Origin: Welwitschia mirabilis
Lineage: Eukaryota > Gnetophyta > Gnetopsida > Welwitschiales
Assembly (NCBI GenBank): GCA_051453625.1
Contig: JBOZIK010000001.1
Coordinates: 229,242,844-229,306,843, forward strand
Direction of reading: 5' to 3'
Length of the DNA: 64,000 nt
Part shown: positions 1 through 11,374 of the stretch, one piece after another
Numbering within the stretch: position 1 is the stretch's first letter
Layout: each line of letters starts with the position of its first letter
The notes under the pieces: model-generated
Databases searched by the model: none
The model's input: only the letters and a program-made list of their open reading frames with translations
What the model was told of the DNA's origin: nothing
Translations under genes and position numbers: made by a program

Positions 1-353
1 NNNNNNNNNNNNNNNNNNNNNNNNNNNNNNNNNNNNNNNNNNNNNNNNNNNNNNNNNNNNNNNNNNNNNNNNNNNNNNNNNNNNNNNNNNNNNNNNNNNN
101 NNNNNNNNNNNNNNNNNNNNNNNNNNNNNNNNNNNNNNNNNNNNNNNNNNNNNNNNNNNNNNNNNNNNNNNNNNNNNNNNNNNNNNNNNNNNNNNNNNNN
201 NNNNNNNNNNNNNNNNNNNNNNNNNNNNNNNNNNNNNNNNNNNNNNNNNNNNNNNNNNNNNNNNNNNNNNNNNNNNNNNNNNNNNNNNNNNNNNNNNNNN
301 NNNNNNNNNNNNNNNNNNNNNNNNNNNNNNNNNNNNNNNNNNNNNNNNNNNNN
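1..353. other. Assembly gap
   Basis: All N. Nothing can be said about the content. Confidence 0.99.
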
Positions 354-609
354 AAATCTAACAAGTATAGTTGATTAATTTTGCATAAGGAAAGACACTA
401 AACTCACTACTTTATCATAACATGATTTATTTCACCCTTTTTATTATATTTTCATGAAAATATGAGCTTTCTCCTAATATTAGCAGTCTAATAATACCTT
501 CTAGGAAACATTGTAAAACTTGAAGACATTCTAGCAAATAATGTCGATGCCATGATTTAGGTCCATAAGCACCATTAATCTTCTGAGATAAAAGCTATCA
601 AAACACACA
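354..609. other. Unassigned AT-rich sequence
   Basis: No coding similarity is visible. The right part may be the outer (U3) end of the family I LTR that follows, because a stretch near 630-710 loosely resembles the other copies. The LTR start cannot be fixed. Confidence 0.4.
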
Positions 610-1764
610 TTCCTATACCTGTTTAGGGAGTTCATCATATTACACTTTTGGACTAAGTCATAAGTTGATCTAGAATAAACCTTAAACTTTAACAACACAT
701 GGAGGAAGTGCAAAATGACATGCTATAACAACATGTAATAGCAATGATAATGATTATGTAGAAGACACATGACATTACATCCATTGGTAGTATCATCATC
801 ATTCAAGGAACATGTCATTAACTTTCTTACATTAGAAAATAAAGAATCCTCCTTCAAGGCTACATGCCAAAAATTGTAACTTCTCTCTTATGTAATCACC
901 AATGTAACACATCACGATAAAGCTCCCTAAGCCTTCCCTCATCTATAAAAGGGCCTTAATCCTCCATTGTAATAGTTCTTTGGTTGGTTGAATGGGATGG
1001 AAAGACTTGAAGCACTAGGACATTATGGCATTCTGTTTACCTTTCTTAGGGGTAGATTGTTCCAAGGCTACTTAAGGAGTTTTTCATCTTTACCTCTCTT
1101 TCTATATTGATGTAATGTATATTTCTAGTTTTAATACAAGAATTGGATTTTCATTATTTCATTATTAATGCACACTCATTTGGTATTAGTAATCTTTAGG
1201 TAAGGGTAGTTCTTAAGTAGCTTTCATTCTTTTATTGTTAATGCACATTAATTTGGTATTAGAAATCTTTATATGAAACTACTATCACTTTATTATCAAG
1301 TTCTTTTATTACTGAGTGAGTTATTTGATGTTAGTTTTATGATAATGTAATCACTATGGTTTGATGGATCTAATGCATAATCGTTCCTACTTTCCATGCT
1401 TATGAAGGGCTATGAAGGATTAAAGGGACTAAATAACTCACCAACACTAATGTGGTGGATAAGATTATGCCTTTATACCTAAGCCTTAATGACTCGATGA
1501 CTTTAGTTATGTTTTAAGAATATAAGTTATTGGAGTGAAGGTGGAGCATTAGATGAACTAGATAAACCTTTGCATTACTTTCATTTCCTTACATCATCAA
1601 GAAAAGATCACTTCTAGATTTCAACATTTGGTTTTTATTTTGTTTTTATTTTATCATAAGTTAGAATTAATTATGTTACTTTTGTAAATTTACCACATAT
1701 ATATCCCTATGAAAGAAGAATAGTAAGTTTCAAATCAGTTAAATCTAGTTCATTTCTATACACA
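610..1764 (+). repeat. Athila/Tat-type LTR, family I, copy 1
   Basis: This stretch matches the reverse complement of 10160-11374 over its whole length by eye. Shared anchors are CTTAAGTAG-type blocks near 900, the run GGTATTAG followed by AATCTTTA near 1180 and 1255, TGTGGTGGAT near 1451, and TCCCTATGAAAGA near 1705. A more diverged relative lies at 29955-31044 on the minus strand, where it is followed by an Athila/Tat primer site and gag. That context is what identifies the family. A TATA box lies at 943-951. No primer site follows 1764 and no internal region of the same element is visible, so this is a solo or 3' LTR. The left end is uncertain. Confidence 0.7.
943..951 (+). promoter_or_regulatory. 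TATA box of family I LTR copy 1
   Basis: CTATAAAAGGGCCTTA starts here, inside the LTR. The same block, CCTATAAAAGGGCC, occurs at the equivalent site of copy 3 (30648-30660, minus strand), which supports a real core promoter. In copy 2 it has decayed to TTGTAAAAAGG. Confidence 0.6.
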
Positions 1765-2109
1765 AACAAGATCCTTTAGAGCTTGGAGGCTACATATGCT
1801 AAACCAACTTATCAACCTCCAAGAGAAGTAATAGAATCCAATTAAAGAGCATAGTAGAATAGAATTCTTATTGGACCTTCATCACTTACATAGGAATGAG
1901 GAGTACTAAGGGAAAGAAAGCTTAAGAGTGAAATGGCATAAAAAGGGGGAGAGGCATATTAAATTATTCTTTTAGTAGGTTAATTATTAGATACAAGTAA
2001 ACCAAAATAGAAGAATAAGATAATAGGATAGTGAAATAGTGGAGAAAAAGAAAATCACTAGATTCTTGAAATCTACCTTAAAGAGCTATAAATAAAGACT
2101 AGTCCCCTC
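1765..2109 (+). other. Possible LINE sequence upstream of the RT
   Basis: No clear motif. It sits between the LTR and the recognisable RT and could be the decayed endonuclease-RT linker of the LINE. I see no endonuclease motif. Confidence 0.3.
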
Positions 2110-3930
2110 TCGTCCCACTCCTAAGTCTTTAGCATATGGAAGAACCTTAGTATAAAGGATTGAAAGCTCCTAATGGGACCCTTTACTTCTAGTGAAATAA
2201 TGAAAGAAATTCAAATTATAAATAATAATAGAAGCCCTAGACTTGATGGCTAGCCAATAGAGTTCTACAAAAAGTTCTTTTTTACCTTACGGACATTACT
2301 GATATGGCATATGATATGCTCCATGAAGGTAGAATAAATAAGGATATTAAATGTAGAAATATCACCATTATTCCTAAAAGGTAGGATTCCATCATCCCAT
2401 AGGAATTTCACCCATTGATGTCTATAATGTTATTTATAGGATTTTAAAAAAAAGCCATACTTTAAAGGATAAGCCCTTTACTACTAAAGCACATTAATCC
2501 AAGCTAGGCAAGTTTTATTAAGTGGATATATATTCAAGATCATAGTATTCTAAATCATGAGCTTATACATGCATGTAAAACTCATAAATTTATTATAAAG
2601 TTCATCAACCTAGCTATAGTCAAGGATTATGACTTAGTTAGCTAAGTAACTATCTAATATGTTCTCATTAGAAAATAGTTTCTATAGAAAATGTTTAGAT
2701 TATGTTTGGATGTACAAAAAATGGTTAGGTTCTCAACTAAAATGAATGGTAGTTATTATGATTTTTTCATCCTCTAGGGGACTAATGCAAGAAGACCATA
2801 ATTACCCTACCTTTTCATTTTAGTTATGGATATAATGAATACATTCCTGAAGAAATACAAAACTAAAGGAATTATCATAAGAGATTAGGTCTTCCTCAAT
2901 AATCACTATGTTGATGATACCATGATAACTACTAAAGCTATAAGAGGTAATGTTAGAGACACAATGCATAGTCTAAAGGAGTTTAGCAAGTCAACAGGGC
3001 TTACTAAAAAGTGGGATAAATTGAAAATCTATTTTTTCAACACAAGAAAAATTCATAAGCATCTCATTATAAATGAAATGGATAATAGTAAAGGAAAATA
3101 AGCTGATGTATACTTAGGCATTTCAATGAAAAGCCTAGCATAGAATAGGAACCTAGAAGGCACTTCTAGAAAAAGTTAAAAAATTTTATTCTAGGTGAAA
3201 CAACTGATTCCTATATATATAAGATAAAGCAATTTTACTCAATATTTGTGTTAGCCCCATTAATTATTTTACTAGATATACTATCGTCCCATCCCAAAAA
3301 GTGTATCAAATCCTTATTAAAAGATTTAGAATGTTTTCTTAATCATGTAACAAGGACAAAAATCAGATTTACTTAGTAAAATGAAAATATTTTAGCAAAT
3401 CCAAAGAGTCAGTAAGGCTTAGTATTTATAATATTAATGATATAATATTGATAGGATAATATAATATCTGAAAATTGTTAGAGGAAGGTGAGGTAATATG
3501 GGCTGACTTGATGATCACTAAGTATGTTGATCAAGAGGCATTTTATACCCAAATCTCTCTTTTATGGAGAAACATTTAAAAGATAAAAGAATAGCTTAAT
3601 GACCTTGTAATTTTTTCTTAACTGAGATAATAAGAAAAATTCTAATGACTAAGTATGGAAAGGAGTAAGGAACCAAACTATTATGGAAAGGAATTTCAAT
3701 GAGAAAGATTAAGATCTTTATTTGGATTTTAAGTAAGTGGACTATTCTTATTACTGATACACTGCAAAATTTGAAGCTAGAGATTAATAACATATGCATC
3801 TTATGTAATAATAAAGGCTAATTTATTCCTAACCTTTTTAGTTATTGTGAATAAATAAGAAAGCTCATGATATGGTTACACACTAACATAAGTTTAATCA
3901 GACAAGATCTAATTAAGTCATAACCAAAAT
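2110..3930 (+). pseudogene. LINE (non-LTR) retrotransposon reverse transcriptase relic
   Basis: Reading across frames gives the ordered blocks of a plant L1-type RT. RSPGLDG followed by PIEFYKKFF lies at about 2228-2275, an ITIIPK block near 2355, and a region near 2500-2560 resembles the conserved QAAFIKGR motif. The catalytic block reads HYVDDT at 2904-2921, where most plant LINEs have FADDT; both aspartates remain. GLTKKWDK follows near 2999, then YLGISM near 3113. A zinc-finger RVT-like block, ICILCNNKG, is near 3796, followed by a FSYCE remnant of the C-terminal Cys block. The frame carries many stops and shifts, so no protein is made. ORF1, endonuclease and a poly(A) tail are not seen, so it is 5' truncated or hidden by decay. 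LINE assignment is secure; exact ends are not. Confidence 0.85.
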
Positions 3931-4869
3931 AGTTAAGACTTTAGTATATATAAAAAATAAGGTACTTTGCCCTCTTTTAAAAAATTCATCTTACCCTGAT
4001 GCATACTATTGCTTCTATTTGATGCTAGTGGAGAGAGGTACTTATAGTAATGAAAAGGCATCTAATTCATGATTTGGCAATGCTAACAAAGTATGAATAA
4101 AATAAGGAGCTATGGGCAATGATGCTTAGATGCATATGGGAACACACACTAAGGAGGCTAAGAATCCTTGTAATGATGGAGCAACCAATGAATAATATCC
4201 TAGAAAATAATAACTATAGCTTTATATGGTTTGATTACAAACATTTTAGGCATTCTAGTAGAATGAGATATCCTCAATACAAAAGAATGAGGATAGCTCA
4301 CTATGGAATCTTTTCATGAAGTCTTCTTAGTAAAATTAAAGAGTGGATGTCTTGCACTTTCTAGTTTAGTAGTTAATTTTTGAGATGATTAATATGTATC
4401 TGCTCTAATCAAGAAACCATGCTGAGTAAAAGGTCTACATTTCATCTTCATGAGATGTTTGTAGAATGGTTCAAGAATAATATCCCATAATTTTTACTAT
4501 AACACTTAAAGAAGAAATGCCTATTTTACCACTTTAAATTTATCTTAGCACTATTAGATGATGATCAAGGAAGATCCCAGCTTCCCATGAGATAATTTAG
4601 TTTTAAAAATTAGGCATACACTATATTTAGATAAGAAATGATAGTGTAAAAGTGTAGTATTAACCAAGTGAAGCCCCTACTTTTGCCTTTCCAAACTTGC
4701 TACCGAGGCCTTCTTAGCCTAGTCCTCTTAGTTGGCATTGAAACCTTCCTTTCCTCATTCTTTCTCTATAGAATCATCCTTATTAGATCTCCAAATCCAT
4801 TCTTTACCTTACCTTGCTCTTTTTTCCCTCATCCTCCTTCCCTTCTATCTGTTATCCTAATTAAGCACT
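3931..4869. other. Unassigned sequence with a T/C-rich tract
   Basis: This may hold the LINE 3' end. A pyrimidine-rich tract runs about 4740-4915 and gives an open frame on the + strand at 4668-4919 (83 codons, mostly Leu, Phe and Ser). It resembles no family I know and is best explained by base composition. The junction to the minus-strand Tekay LTR fragment is near 4870. Confidence 0.4.
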
Positions 4870-5790
4870 ATTGTTTTCTCTTCTTTTCTCTTTCTTTCTC
4901 CTTTAATGTTATTGTCTAATAAACACAGTGGAATCTAGGATCAAATTTTACTTATTATTTCATTAGCATTTCTATATTCTAAGAAAAATAAATCATATTA
5001 ATATTATATATTTACCTATAATTAATTTGTAGATTATTTTGGTTTATAAATAATAGCGATGTCATAAGCTTGTATCCTCCATTTTTTCTAGTTTTTTGTC
5101 ACATAAAAGATATCTTGTGAATAGTTAAGGGGATGTAAACTTGTTATAAACATACATGATAAAGTTTAAGTATAATACCTAAACAATATAATAAGAAGTT
5201 ATAACTCTAATTAATGGTATTTCAACTTGATACCTGGTCACCCTCTCAATGTGAGTTGATTCTGCTTTAGATTTTAAACTATACAAACATGGCTTAGCTC
5301 AACTCCATAGGATTTTGCTTCACGTTGATATACCCCCAATATAGGTGATAGGCATATGTAAGGTGAATGCATGCTTATTCATGACCTCCACTTCCTTGAA
5401 GCATCTCTAGATGGTGTAACATCATCCATCTATACCAAGAGCTCGGGATATTAAGTCAGAGTAAGTTCATGCATGGGTAGGGCAATAGAGTAATTATCAA
5501 ATCCACTTCCAAAGAGGTATTATAAGAAAAATGCAATGCAACCCACCTTGGTGATGAAATCCAAGTGTGTAGATGATCATTTATTAGAATTATTTTGATT
5601 TAGTCCTATTCAATGAATAAATCATGCAAATGCATGTATACAATTCTAACTAATGTACATATTTAATGGATTATTTACCTAGTTATAATAACTTTAATCA
5701 TTATTAGATTCTTTTTATAAAAATAATCATAAAAAGAAAATAAGCAAACTAGAACGTCTTTATATTTAAGATTATAATAATGAAAATTTA
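4870..5790 (-). repeat. Tekay-type LTR, 3' portion, inverted fragment
   Basis: The reverse complement matches the 3' third of the Tekay LTRs at 13800-14600, 21180-22000 and 27300-28100. Anchors are GATATCTTTTATGTGA (complement at about 5100-5115), ATGTTACATCATC-type blocks near 5420, and the TAGGTAAAT block near 5670. It is most like 21130-22000. The fragment stops at about 5790, where minus-strand Athila/Tat RT begins. The internal region expected beyond its 3' end is missing. Confidence 0.8.
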
Positions 5791-6570
5791 AATAAAGAAA
5801 ATATTCTTTTTTTCCTTATCTAAATAAAGGAAATATTCTTTTATTTTCTTTATTTCAATAACAAGTTCTAAGTTATGCAAATAGTGGTTAAAAGAAATTC
5901 CATAGAACATGAAGTCATTCATAAAGATTTTAACACCTAAATCTAATAAATTAGAGAAAATTTTAATCATGCAACATTGGAAAGTAGCAAGTGCATTAAA
6001 CAATCCAAAGGGCATTCATTTGTAGGTGAATGCTTCATAGAAATAGATAATGATATTTTTATATTGGTCCTCAAGGGCAATTTCAACTTAATTATAATCT
6101 AAGTACCCATCTAAGAATCCATAAAATGAATGTCCTATAAACTACTCTATGATTTAATTGGAGAAAGGTGGAGGTAAGTGATCTTTTCTTAAGATGGCAT
6201 TTAATTTTCTATAGTTGATGCACATCCTTCATTTTATTATGGATCTAATAGGGATAAGGTCACTGTGCTCATTTGGGATAAGAATAATTCTTTCTTTATT
6301 AACTATAGTCTAAGTTGGACTGATTCATTTGCTATCTAAAATAGGGTATATAATATTATTATTAAGAAGTTTAATCATCTCATTTTTAGCTACCTTTTTT
6401 AATTTTGGGTTTATTTGTCTTTAGGCTTCTCAACATGGCTTGATATTATTTTCTAAGTAAATATGACGCATGCAAATACTAGAAACGATGCCCCTTATGC
6501 CTGAAAGAATCCATCCTATTACTTGCTTATTCTTCCTTAAGAGTTTAAGCAAGTGAGCTTCATAATATAG
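5788..6570 (-). pseudogene. Athila/Tat reverse transcriptase relic
   Basis: The minus strand gives the block order of Athila-type RT. There is a LRKNKQVIGW block near 6530, INPKLKK near 6410, YPILDS near 6340, CINYRKLNA near 6220, KDHLPPPF near 6180, GFLDGYLDYN near 6115, then MPFGLFNALATFQ at 6015-5977. An open stretch of 75 codons covers the last part. The catalytic block reads KIFMNDF: the first Asp of the usual DD pair has become Asn (GAT to AAT), a single transition. Stops replace conserved Trp and Gln positions upstream. It ends before RNase H at the LTR junction. Identity is clear; it is non-functional. Confidence 0.9.
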
Positions 6571-6840
6571 GGTTAATGAAGACTTTATAACTACTAGTAA
6601 GGTGGATTTATCTACTAAAAAAGCATATTTTAGATTATTAGGTAAGGGATCAAGTTCTATGTTGATTTTTTTTTTAGGTAATGGGCATGATTCTTAAGAG
6701 AGATCTAAGTCATTATTTTCGAGAGAATGGGAAATTGATTCTTGATTTTTAAAAAGAGTTTTGATCCTATCCACATGCTCTATTTATTTATCATTTGATG
6801 GTAATTCATGAAATTAAAAAATTTTTAGTTTTATAATCAT

Positions 6841-7086
6841 GTTAGTAAAATAAATCTTAATTAAACTATTTCTGTAATTGATTAAGGCATTTGAAATTAC
6901 TAAGAATGATATTCCCAAAATGATAGGCACTGATGGGTTTATTGAGTTTTCCATGTCCTAAATCATAAAGTCCACCAGGAAGTAGTAGCTATCAACCCTA
7001 ATGATAAAAACCTCTATGACTCCTAATGGTGTTTTTATAGCATTATCAGCTAACCAAAGTTGGAGTTTTTATTTTTAAGCCCTTTT
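6841..7086 (-). pseudogene. Athila/Tat aspartic protease relic, C-terminal part
   Basis: The minus strand reads LADNAIKTPLGVIE, then FLVDFMI, DMENSINPS, and VPIILGISFLVISNALI. These are the flap and C-terminal blocks of plant Athila/Tat protease. The catalytic Asp block lies in the N gap to the right (7087-7799). Comparable blocks occur at 33100-33260, 55300-55756 and 59459-60070. Confidence 0.85.
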
Positions 7087-7799
7087 NNNNNNNNNNNNNN
7101 NNNNNNNNNNNNNNNNNNNNNNNNNNNNNNNNNNNNNNNNNNNNNNNNNNNNNNNNNNNNNNNNNNNNNNNNNNNNNNNNNNNNNNNNNNNNNNNNNNNN
7201 NNNNNNNNNNNNNNNNNNNNNNNNNNNNNNNNNNNNNNNNNNNNNNNNNNNNNNNNNNNNNNNNNNNNNNNNNNNNNNNNNNNNNNNNNNNNNNNNNNNN
7301 NNNNNNNNNNNNNNNNNNNNNNNNNNNNNNNNNNNNNNNNNNNNNNNNNNNNNNNNNNNNNNNNNNNNNNNNNNNNNNNNNNNNNNNNNNNNNNNNNNNN
7401 NNNNNNNNNNNNNNNNNNNNNNNNNNNNNNNNNNNNNNNNNNNNNNNNNNNNNNNNNNNNNNNNNNNNNNNNNNNNNNNNNNNNNNNNNNNNNNNNNNNN
7501 NNNNNNNNNNNNNNNNNNNNNNNNNNNNNNNNNNNNNNNNNNNNNNNNNNNNNNNNNNNNNNNNNNNNNNNNNNNNNNNNNNNNNNNNNNNNNNNNNNNN
7601 NNNNNNNNNNNNNNNNNNNNNNNNNNNNNNNNNNNNNNNNNNNNNNNNNNNNNNNNNNNNNNNNNNNNNNNNNNNNNNNNNNNNNNNNNNNNNNNNNNNN
7701 NNNNNNNNNNNNNNNNNNNNNNNNNNNNNNNNNNNNNNNNNNNNNNNNNNNNNNNNNNNNNNNNNNNNNNNNNNNNNNNNNNNNNNNNNNNNNNNNNNN
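7087..7799. other. Assembly gap inside the Athila/Tat fragment
   Basis: 713 N. By position it should hold the start of the protease and the gag-protease spacer. Confidence 0.99.
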
Positions 7800-8667
7800 T
7801 TAAGAAATTTTGCGTAGGAAGGAACTTATTTGTTGGCTTCTAGGAGTGGGATGTTTACCTTAACTTCCTTGAAAAGTTTTAGATCCTTTAGTTATTTTTT
7901 CATTATATTATTCTTTCTAAGTTGTTAAGGAAAATGTAAGGATTATTTGTATATAGGGAAAGGTTATTCATTCCTATTCTTTTCTTTATTTTCTATGAGG
8001 ATTGGCTTTTTCTTAGTTTTATTTTGAATGGATGAATTTTCTAGCTCTTTCCTACTCCTAAGGTTTATAGACTTAGTTTGTTTTAAGTTTTCTACCACTT
8101 TAGTAATTCTAACTATTTTTTGATTTAGCTGAGTACTTATGGAAAGTTTGCTTGTTTCTCTTTGGCTTAGGATGGAAATTATTTGGGTTTGCACTTGTTA
8201 AAGTTATTAAAGGATATGAGTAATGGATTGCATGTTTTTCTCAAGGCTATTTAATATTGAGAAGTGTTATTTTAGTGATTGTTCATGGTTTCTATTAAGT
8301 TGACTTGAGTTTTCATAGTATTTCTAACTAAATCCTTAAAAAGAATGGATGAGGTTAGTTTTTAGTAATTAGAAGTTAAAGGGTAAGATGATGAGGATGC
8401 ATGCTAGTTTTTTAGCTGATTTTGATTATCTTATTTCTACGAAAAGTTGGGGTGATTTCTTCACTTAGGATTGTATGTGTTCAAGTAGTAATCATTTGTA
8501 GGATTTTGTCATTGTTATCCTACCACATTTATATGCTTATTAACTATGTTTTGAAATAAAAAAATAGAGGGGCATTTAGTAGTTTCATGAGTATTAATTG
8601 ACAGATCAAACATTTATGCTTAGTAACCATGAACAAGAATGGAGGTAAGTCTATTAAAGATTCTAAT
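7800..8667 (-). pseudogene. Athila/Tat gag C-terminal relic
   Basis: A 76-codon open stretch (8194-7964) matches the gag tail: SQRETSKL, then a polar stretch ending in SINLRSRKELEN, as in the conserved LRSGK block. To its right the minus strand shows YNND near 8515 and ITPTFRRN near 8450, resembling the Asn/Pro-rich tail after the zinc knuckle. The CCHC knuckle itself is split over two frames near 8560-8630: KCLIC in one, and HETTKCP in the next. Gag packages element RNA in cytoplasmic particles; this copy is dead. Confidence 0.75.
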
Positions 8668-9160
8668 TGTTATATCTCATATTTTGTAATCTTTAATTAG
8701 TAAATTTAATGACATGATTAAAGAGTCTCTAAATTATCTAATATATTTTAATATCAAATTTGAATGTAAATCATTTTGTACCTTTAACAAGAATTAACTT
8801 ATAGCCTTAGAATTTATAATGTATTATATTTCTTAGTTCAAACATATATTTTTATTTATAAATACTCATAATGTCACTTAATCAATTAAACTTAGTTTTT
8901 GATAATTTTATTATTTTAATGATAATCATAAGAATCTTATTACTAAATAAACCAATTTATGATTAGAGAATTTATTTACATGATCAAATAATTGAATCAA
9001 AAAATTTCATGTGATTATGTAAAATAATAATCTAATACTCACAAAAATGGCATGTGATATCTTTATTTTAATCATTCATCTATGTGTCTTATTCAAATCT
9101 AAAAATAAAGAAAAAAAAACTAAAATTACTTGGTAAAAATGAAAAAATAATAAATAGGTA

Positions 9161-10077
9161 NNNNNNNNNNNNNNNNNNNNNNNNNNNNNNNNNNNNNNNN
9201 NNNNNNNNNNNNNNNNNNNNNNNNNNNNNNNNNNNNNNNNNNNNNNNNNNNNNNNNNNNNNNNNNNNNNNNNNNNNNNNNNNNNNNNNNNNNNNNNNNNN
9301 NNNNNNNNNNNNNNNNNNNNNNNNNNNNNNNNNNNNNNNNNNNNNNNNNNNNNNNNNNNNNNNNNNNNNNNNNNNNNNNNNNNNNNNNNNNNNNNNNNNN
9401 NNNNNNNNNNNNNNNNNNNNNNNNNNNNNNNNNNNNNNNNNNNNNNNNNNNNNNNNNNNNNNNNNNNNNNNNNNNNNNNNNNNNNNNNNNNNNNNNNNNN
9501 NNNNNNNNNNNNNNNNNNNNNNNNNNNNNNNNNNNNNNNNNNNNNNNNNNNNNNNNNNNNNNNNNNNNNNNNNNNNNNNNNNNNNNNNNNNNNNNNNNNN
9601 NNNNNNNNNNNNNNNNNNNNNNNNNNNNNNNNNNNNNNNNNNNNNNNNNNNNNNNNNNNNNNNNNNNNNNNNNNNNNNNNNNNNNNNNNNNNNNNNNNNN
9701 NNNNNNNNNNNNNNNNNNNNNNNNNNNNNNNNNNNNNNNNNNNNNNNNNNNNNNNNNNNNNNNNNNNNNNNNNNNNNNNNNNNNNNNNNNNNNNNNNNNN
9801 NNNNNNNNNNNNNNNNNNNNNNNNNNNNNNNNNNNNNNNNNNNNNNNNNNNNNNNNNNNNNNNNNNNNNNNNNNNNNNNNNNNNNNNNNNNNNNNNNNNN
9901 NNNNNNNNNNNNNNNNNNNNNNNNNNNNNNNNNNNNNNNNNNNNNNNNNNNNNNNNNNNNNNNNNNNNNNNNNNNNNNNNNNNNNNNNNNNNNNNNNNNN
10001 NNNNNNNNNNNNNNNNNNNNNNNNNNNNNNNNNNNNNNNNNNNNNNNNNNNNNNNNNNNNNNNNNNNNNNNNNNNNN
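9161..10077. other. Assembly gap in the Tekay 5' LTR
   Basis: 917 N. By collinearity with 24560-25090, about 0.5 kb of LTR sequence is expected, so the gap may be overestimated or hide an insertion. Confidence 0.95.
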
Positions 10078-10159
10078 TTTCACTTCTTATACAAGCTCTT
10101 ACAACTTCTTATTCATCAATATTATCACCACTTATTTATATGTCAATGTTTCTTAGATT

Positions 10160-11374
10160 AAAGTATAGTAGTGAGATGGATTTAAACTAACTGAAACACT
10201 TAGTATCATTCTTTCATAGGGATATTAGAGGTAAATTTTATTAAAACATACAAGATTAATTTTACTTATCATAAAAGACTGAAAAAAAAGAAAAATTAGG
10301 AGTTGGGAGAAGAAAAGTGATCTTTAGTCGATCACACAAGAAAATGAAAATGCTCCAAGAGTCTAGTGATTCATCAAACTCTCCTTCTTTACTCTAATAT
10401 TTTCTATATTCTGAAGCATATATTAAATCATCAAGTTATTAAGGCTTATCATGGAGGCATAATATCATCCACCACATACGTGTTGGTGTGTTATCTAGTT
10501 CTCCTAATACTTTATAGCCCTTTGAAGCATAGAAAGTATGAACCAAAGTGCATAAAATTTGTTAAACAATAGAAATTATAAATCATAAAAATAACTTTAA
10601 ACCAATCATAGTATTTAAAAGAACTTGAAAATTAAGTAATCTCATCTAAAGATTGCTAATAGCATTTTCTGATTATTAATGATAAAAGAATGAAACATAC
10701 TTTAAGAACTAGTCCTACTTAAACATTGCTAATACCAATTGAAAGCACGAATTAATAATAAAAGGGTTTAAACTAATTTATTAAAACTACAAAACCCATA
10801 CAGTACATCAGATGAAGTAGGAGAAGAAGGAAAAATCCTCAATCAACCTTGGATATTTTGCCTCCAAGAAAGAGTGTTAGAGCACCATGACATCCTAGCC
10901 TCTAAGTCATTTCCATGTTAAGCCAATTAAAATATGTTTACAATAGGGCACTAAGGCCTTTTTACAAATGAGGGAATGAGTTTGGAGTCTAAGTCATCAT
11001 TGTGTTAGGTGTAGTCTTATGCATTAGATGGGTAGTTACATGAGAGATGGATTACAATAGATGATTACTTAAGAAGAAAGTTAATAACATTTGGCATGTA
11101 GCCATAAATAAGATTCCTTCATTTTCAAGTGTAAGCATGATGATTACATGTCCTTTGACTACTAATGATGCTGCTAATGAATGCCATGTCATATATCTTT
11201 GCCTCAATCATTCTCGTTATGCCACATATCACTATGATGTATTAATTTCTATTTTTACCATGTGTCATTAGAATTAATGTTGAATTTGATTTATTATTCA
11301 ACTAAGCCCATAAGTTCAATGTGCTTAATTTCCAAAAACATTATAATAATGTTTGTCATAGAAGGTAGGTGACA
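10160..11374 (-). repeat. Athila/Tat-type LTR, family I, copy 2, inside the Tekay LTR
   Basis: Reverse complement of the LTR at 610-1764 along its length. Anchors: TATCCCTATGAAAGAATG (complement near 10215-10235), TGTGGTGGATGATATTATG near 10475, GGTATTAGCAATG near 10730, GGCCTTAGTGCC near 10950, and GACATGGCATTC near 11185. Tekay LTR sequence lies on both sides, and no gag or pol of this family is attached, so this is a solo LTR inserted into the Tekay LTR. The start TGTCACC (complement 11368-11374) is a guess by the TG rule. Confidence 0.8.

Larger units (their letters stand above)
5788..8667 (-). mobile_element. Athila/Tat-group Ty3/gypsy internal fragment (gag-PR-RT)
   Basis: Read on the minus strand from right to left, the order is gag C-terminus with a split zinc knuckle, a spacer hidden by a 713-N gap, protease, then RT. 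RNase H and integrase are absent because the fragment ends at the Tekay LTR piece at about 5790. Its other end meets the start of the Tekay 5' LTR at 8668. No LTR of its own is attached. It appears to be a remnant into which, or next to which, the Tekay element was placed. Confidence 0.85.

Noticed and set aside
4668-4919. 83-codon Leu/Phe/Ser-rich frame that looks like a membrane protein
   Set aside because: It lies in a T/C-rich tract at a transposon junction. The hydrophobic look follows from base composition.
9076-10190. Long open frames spanning N runs (also 7060-7803, 48768-49375, 52726-53741, 61143-61874, 62006-62356)
   Set aside because: They are open only because N has no stops. No residue inside the gaps is known.
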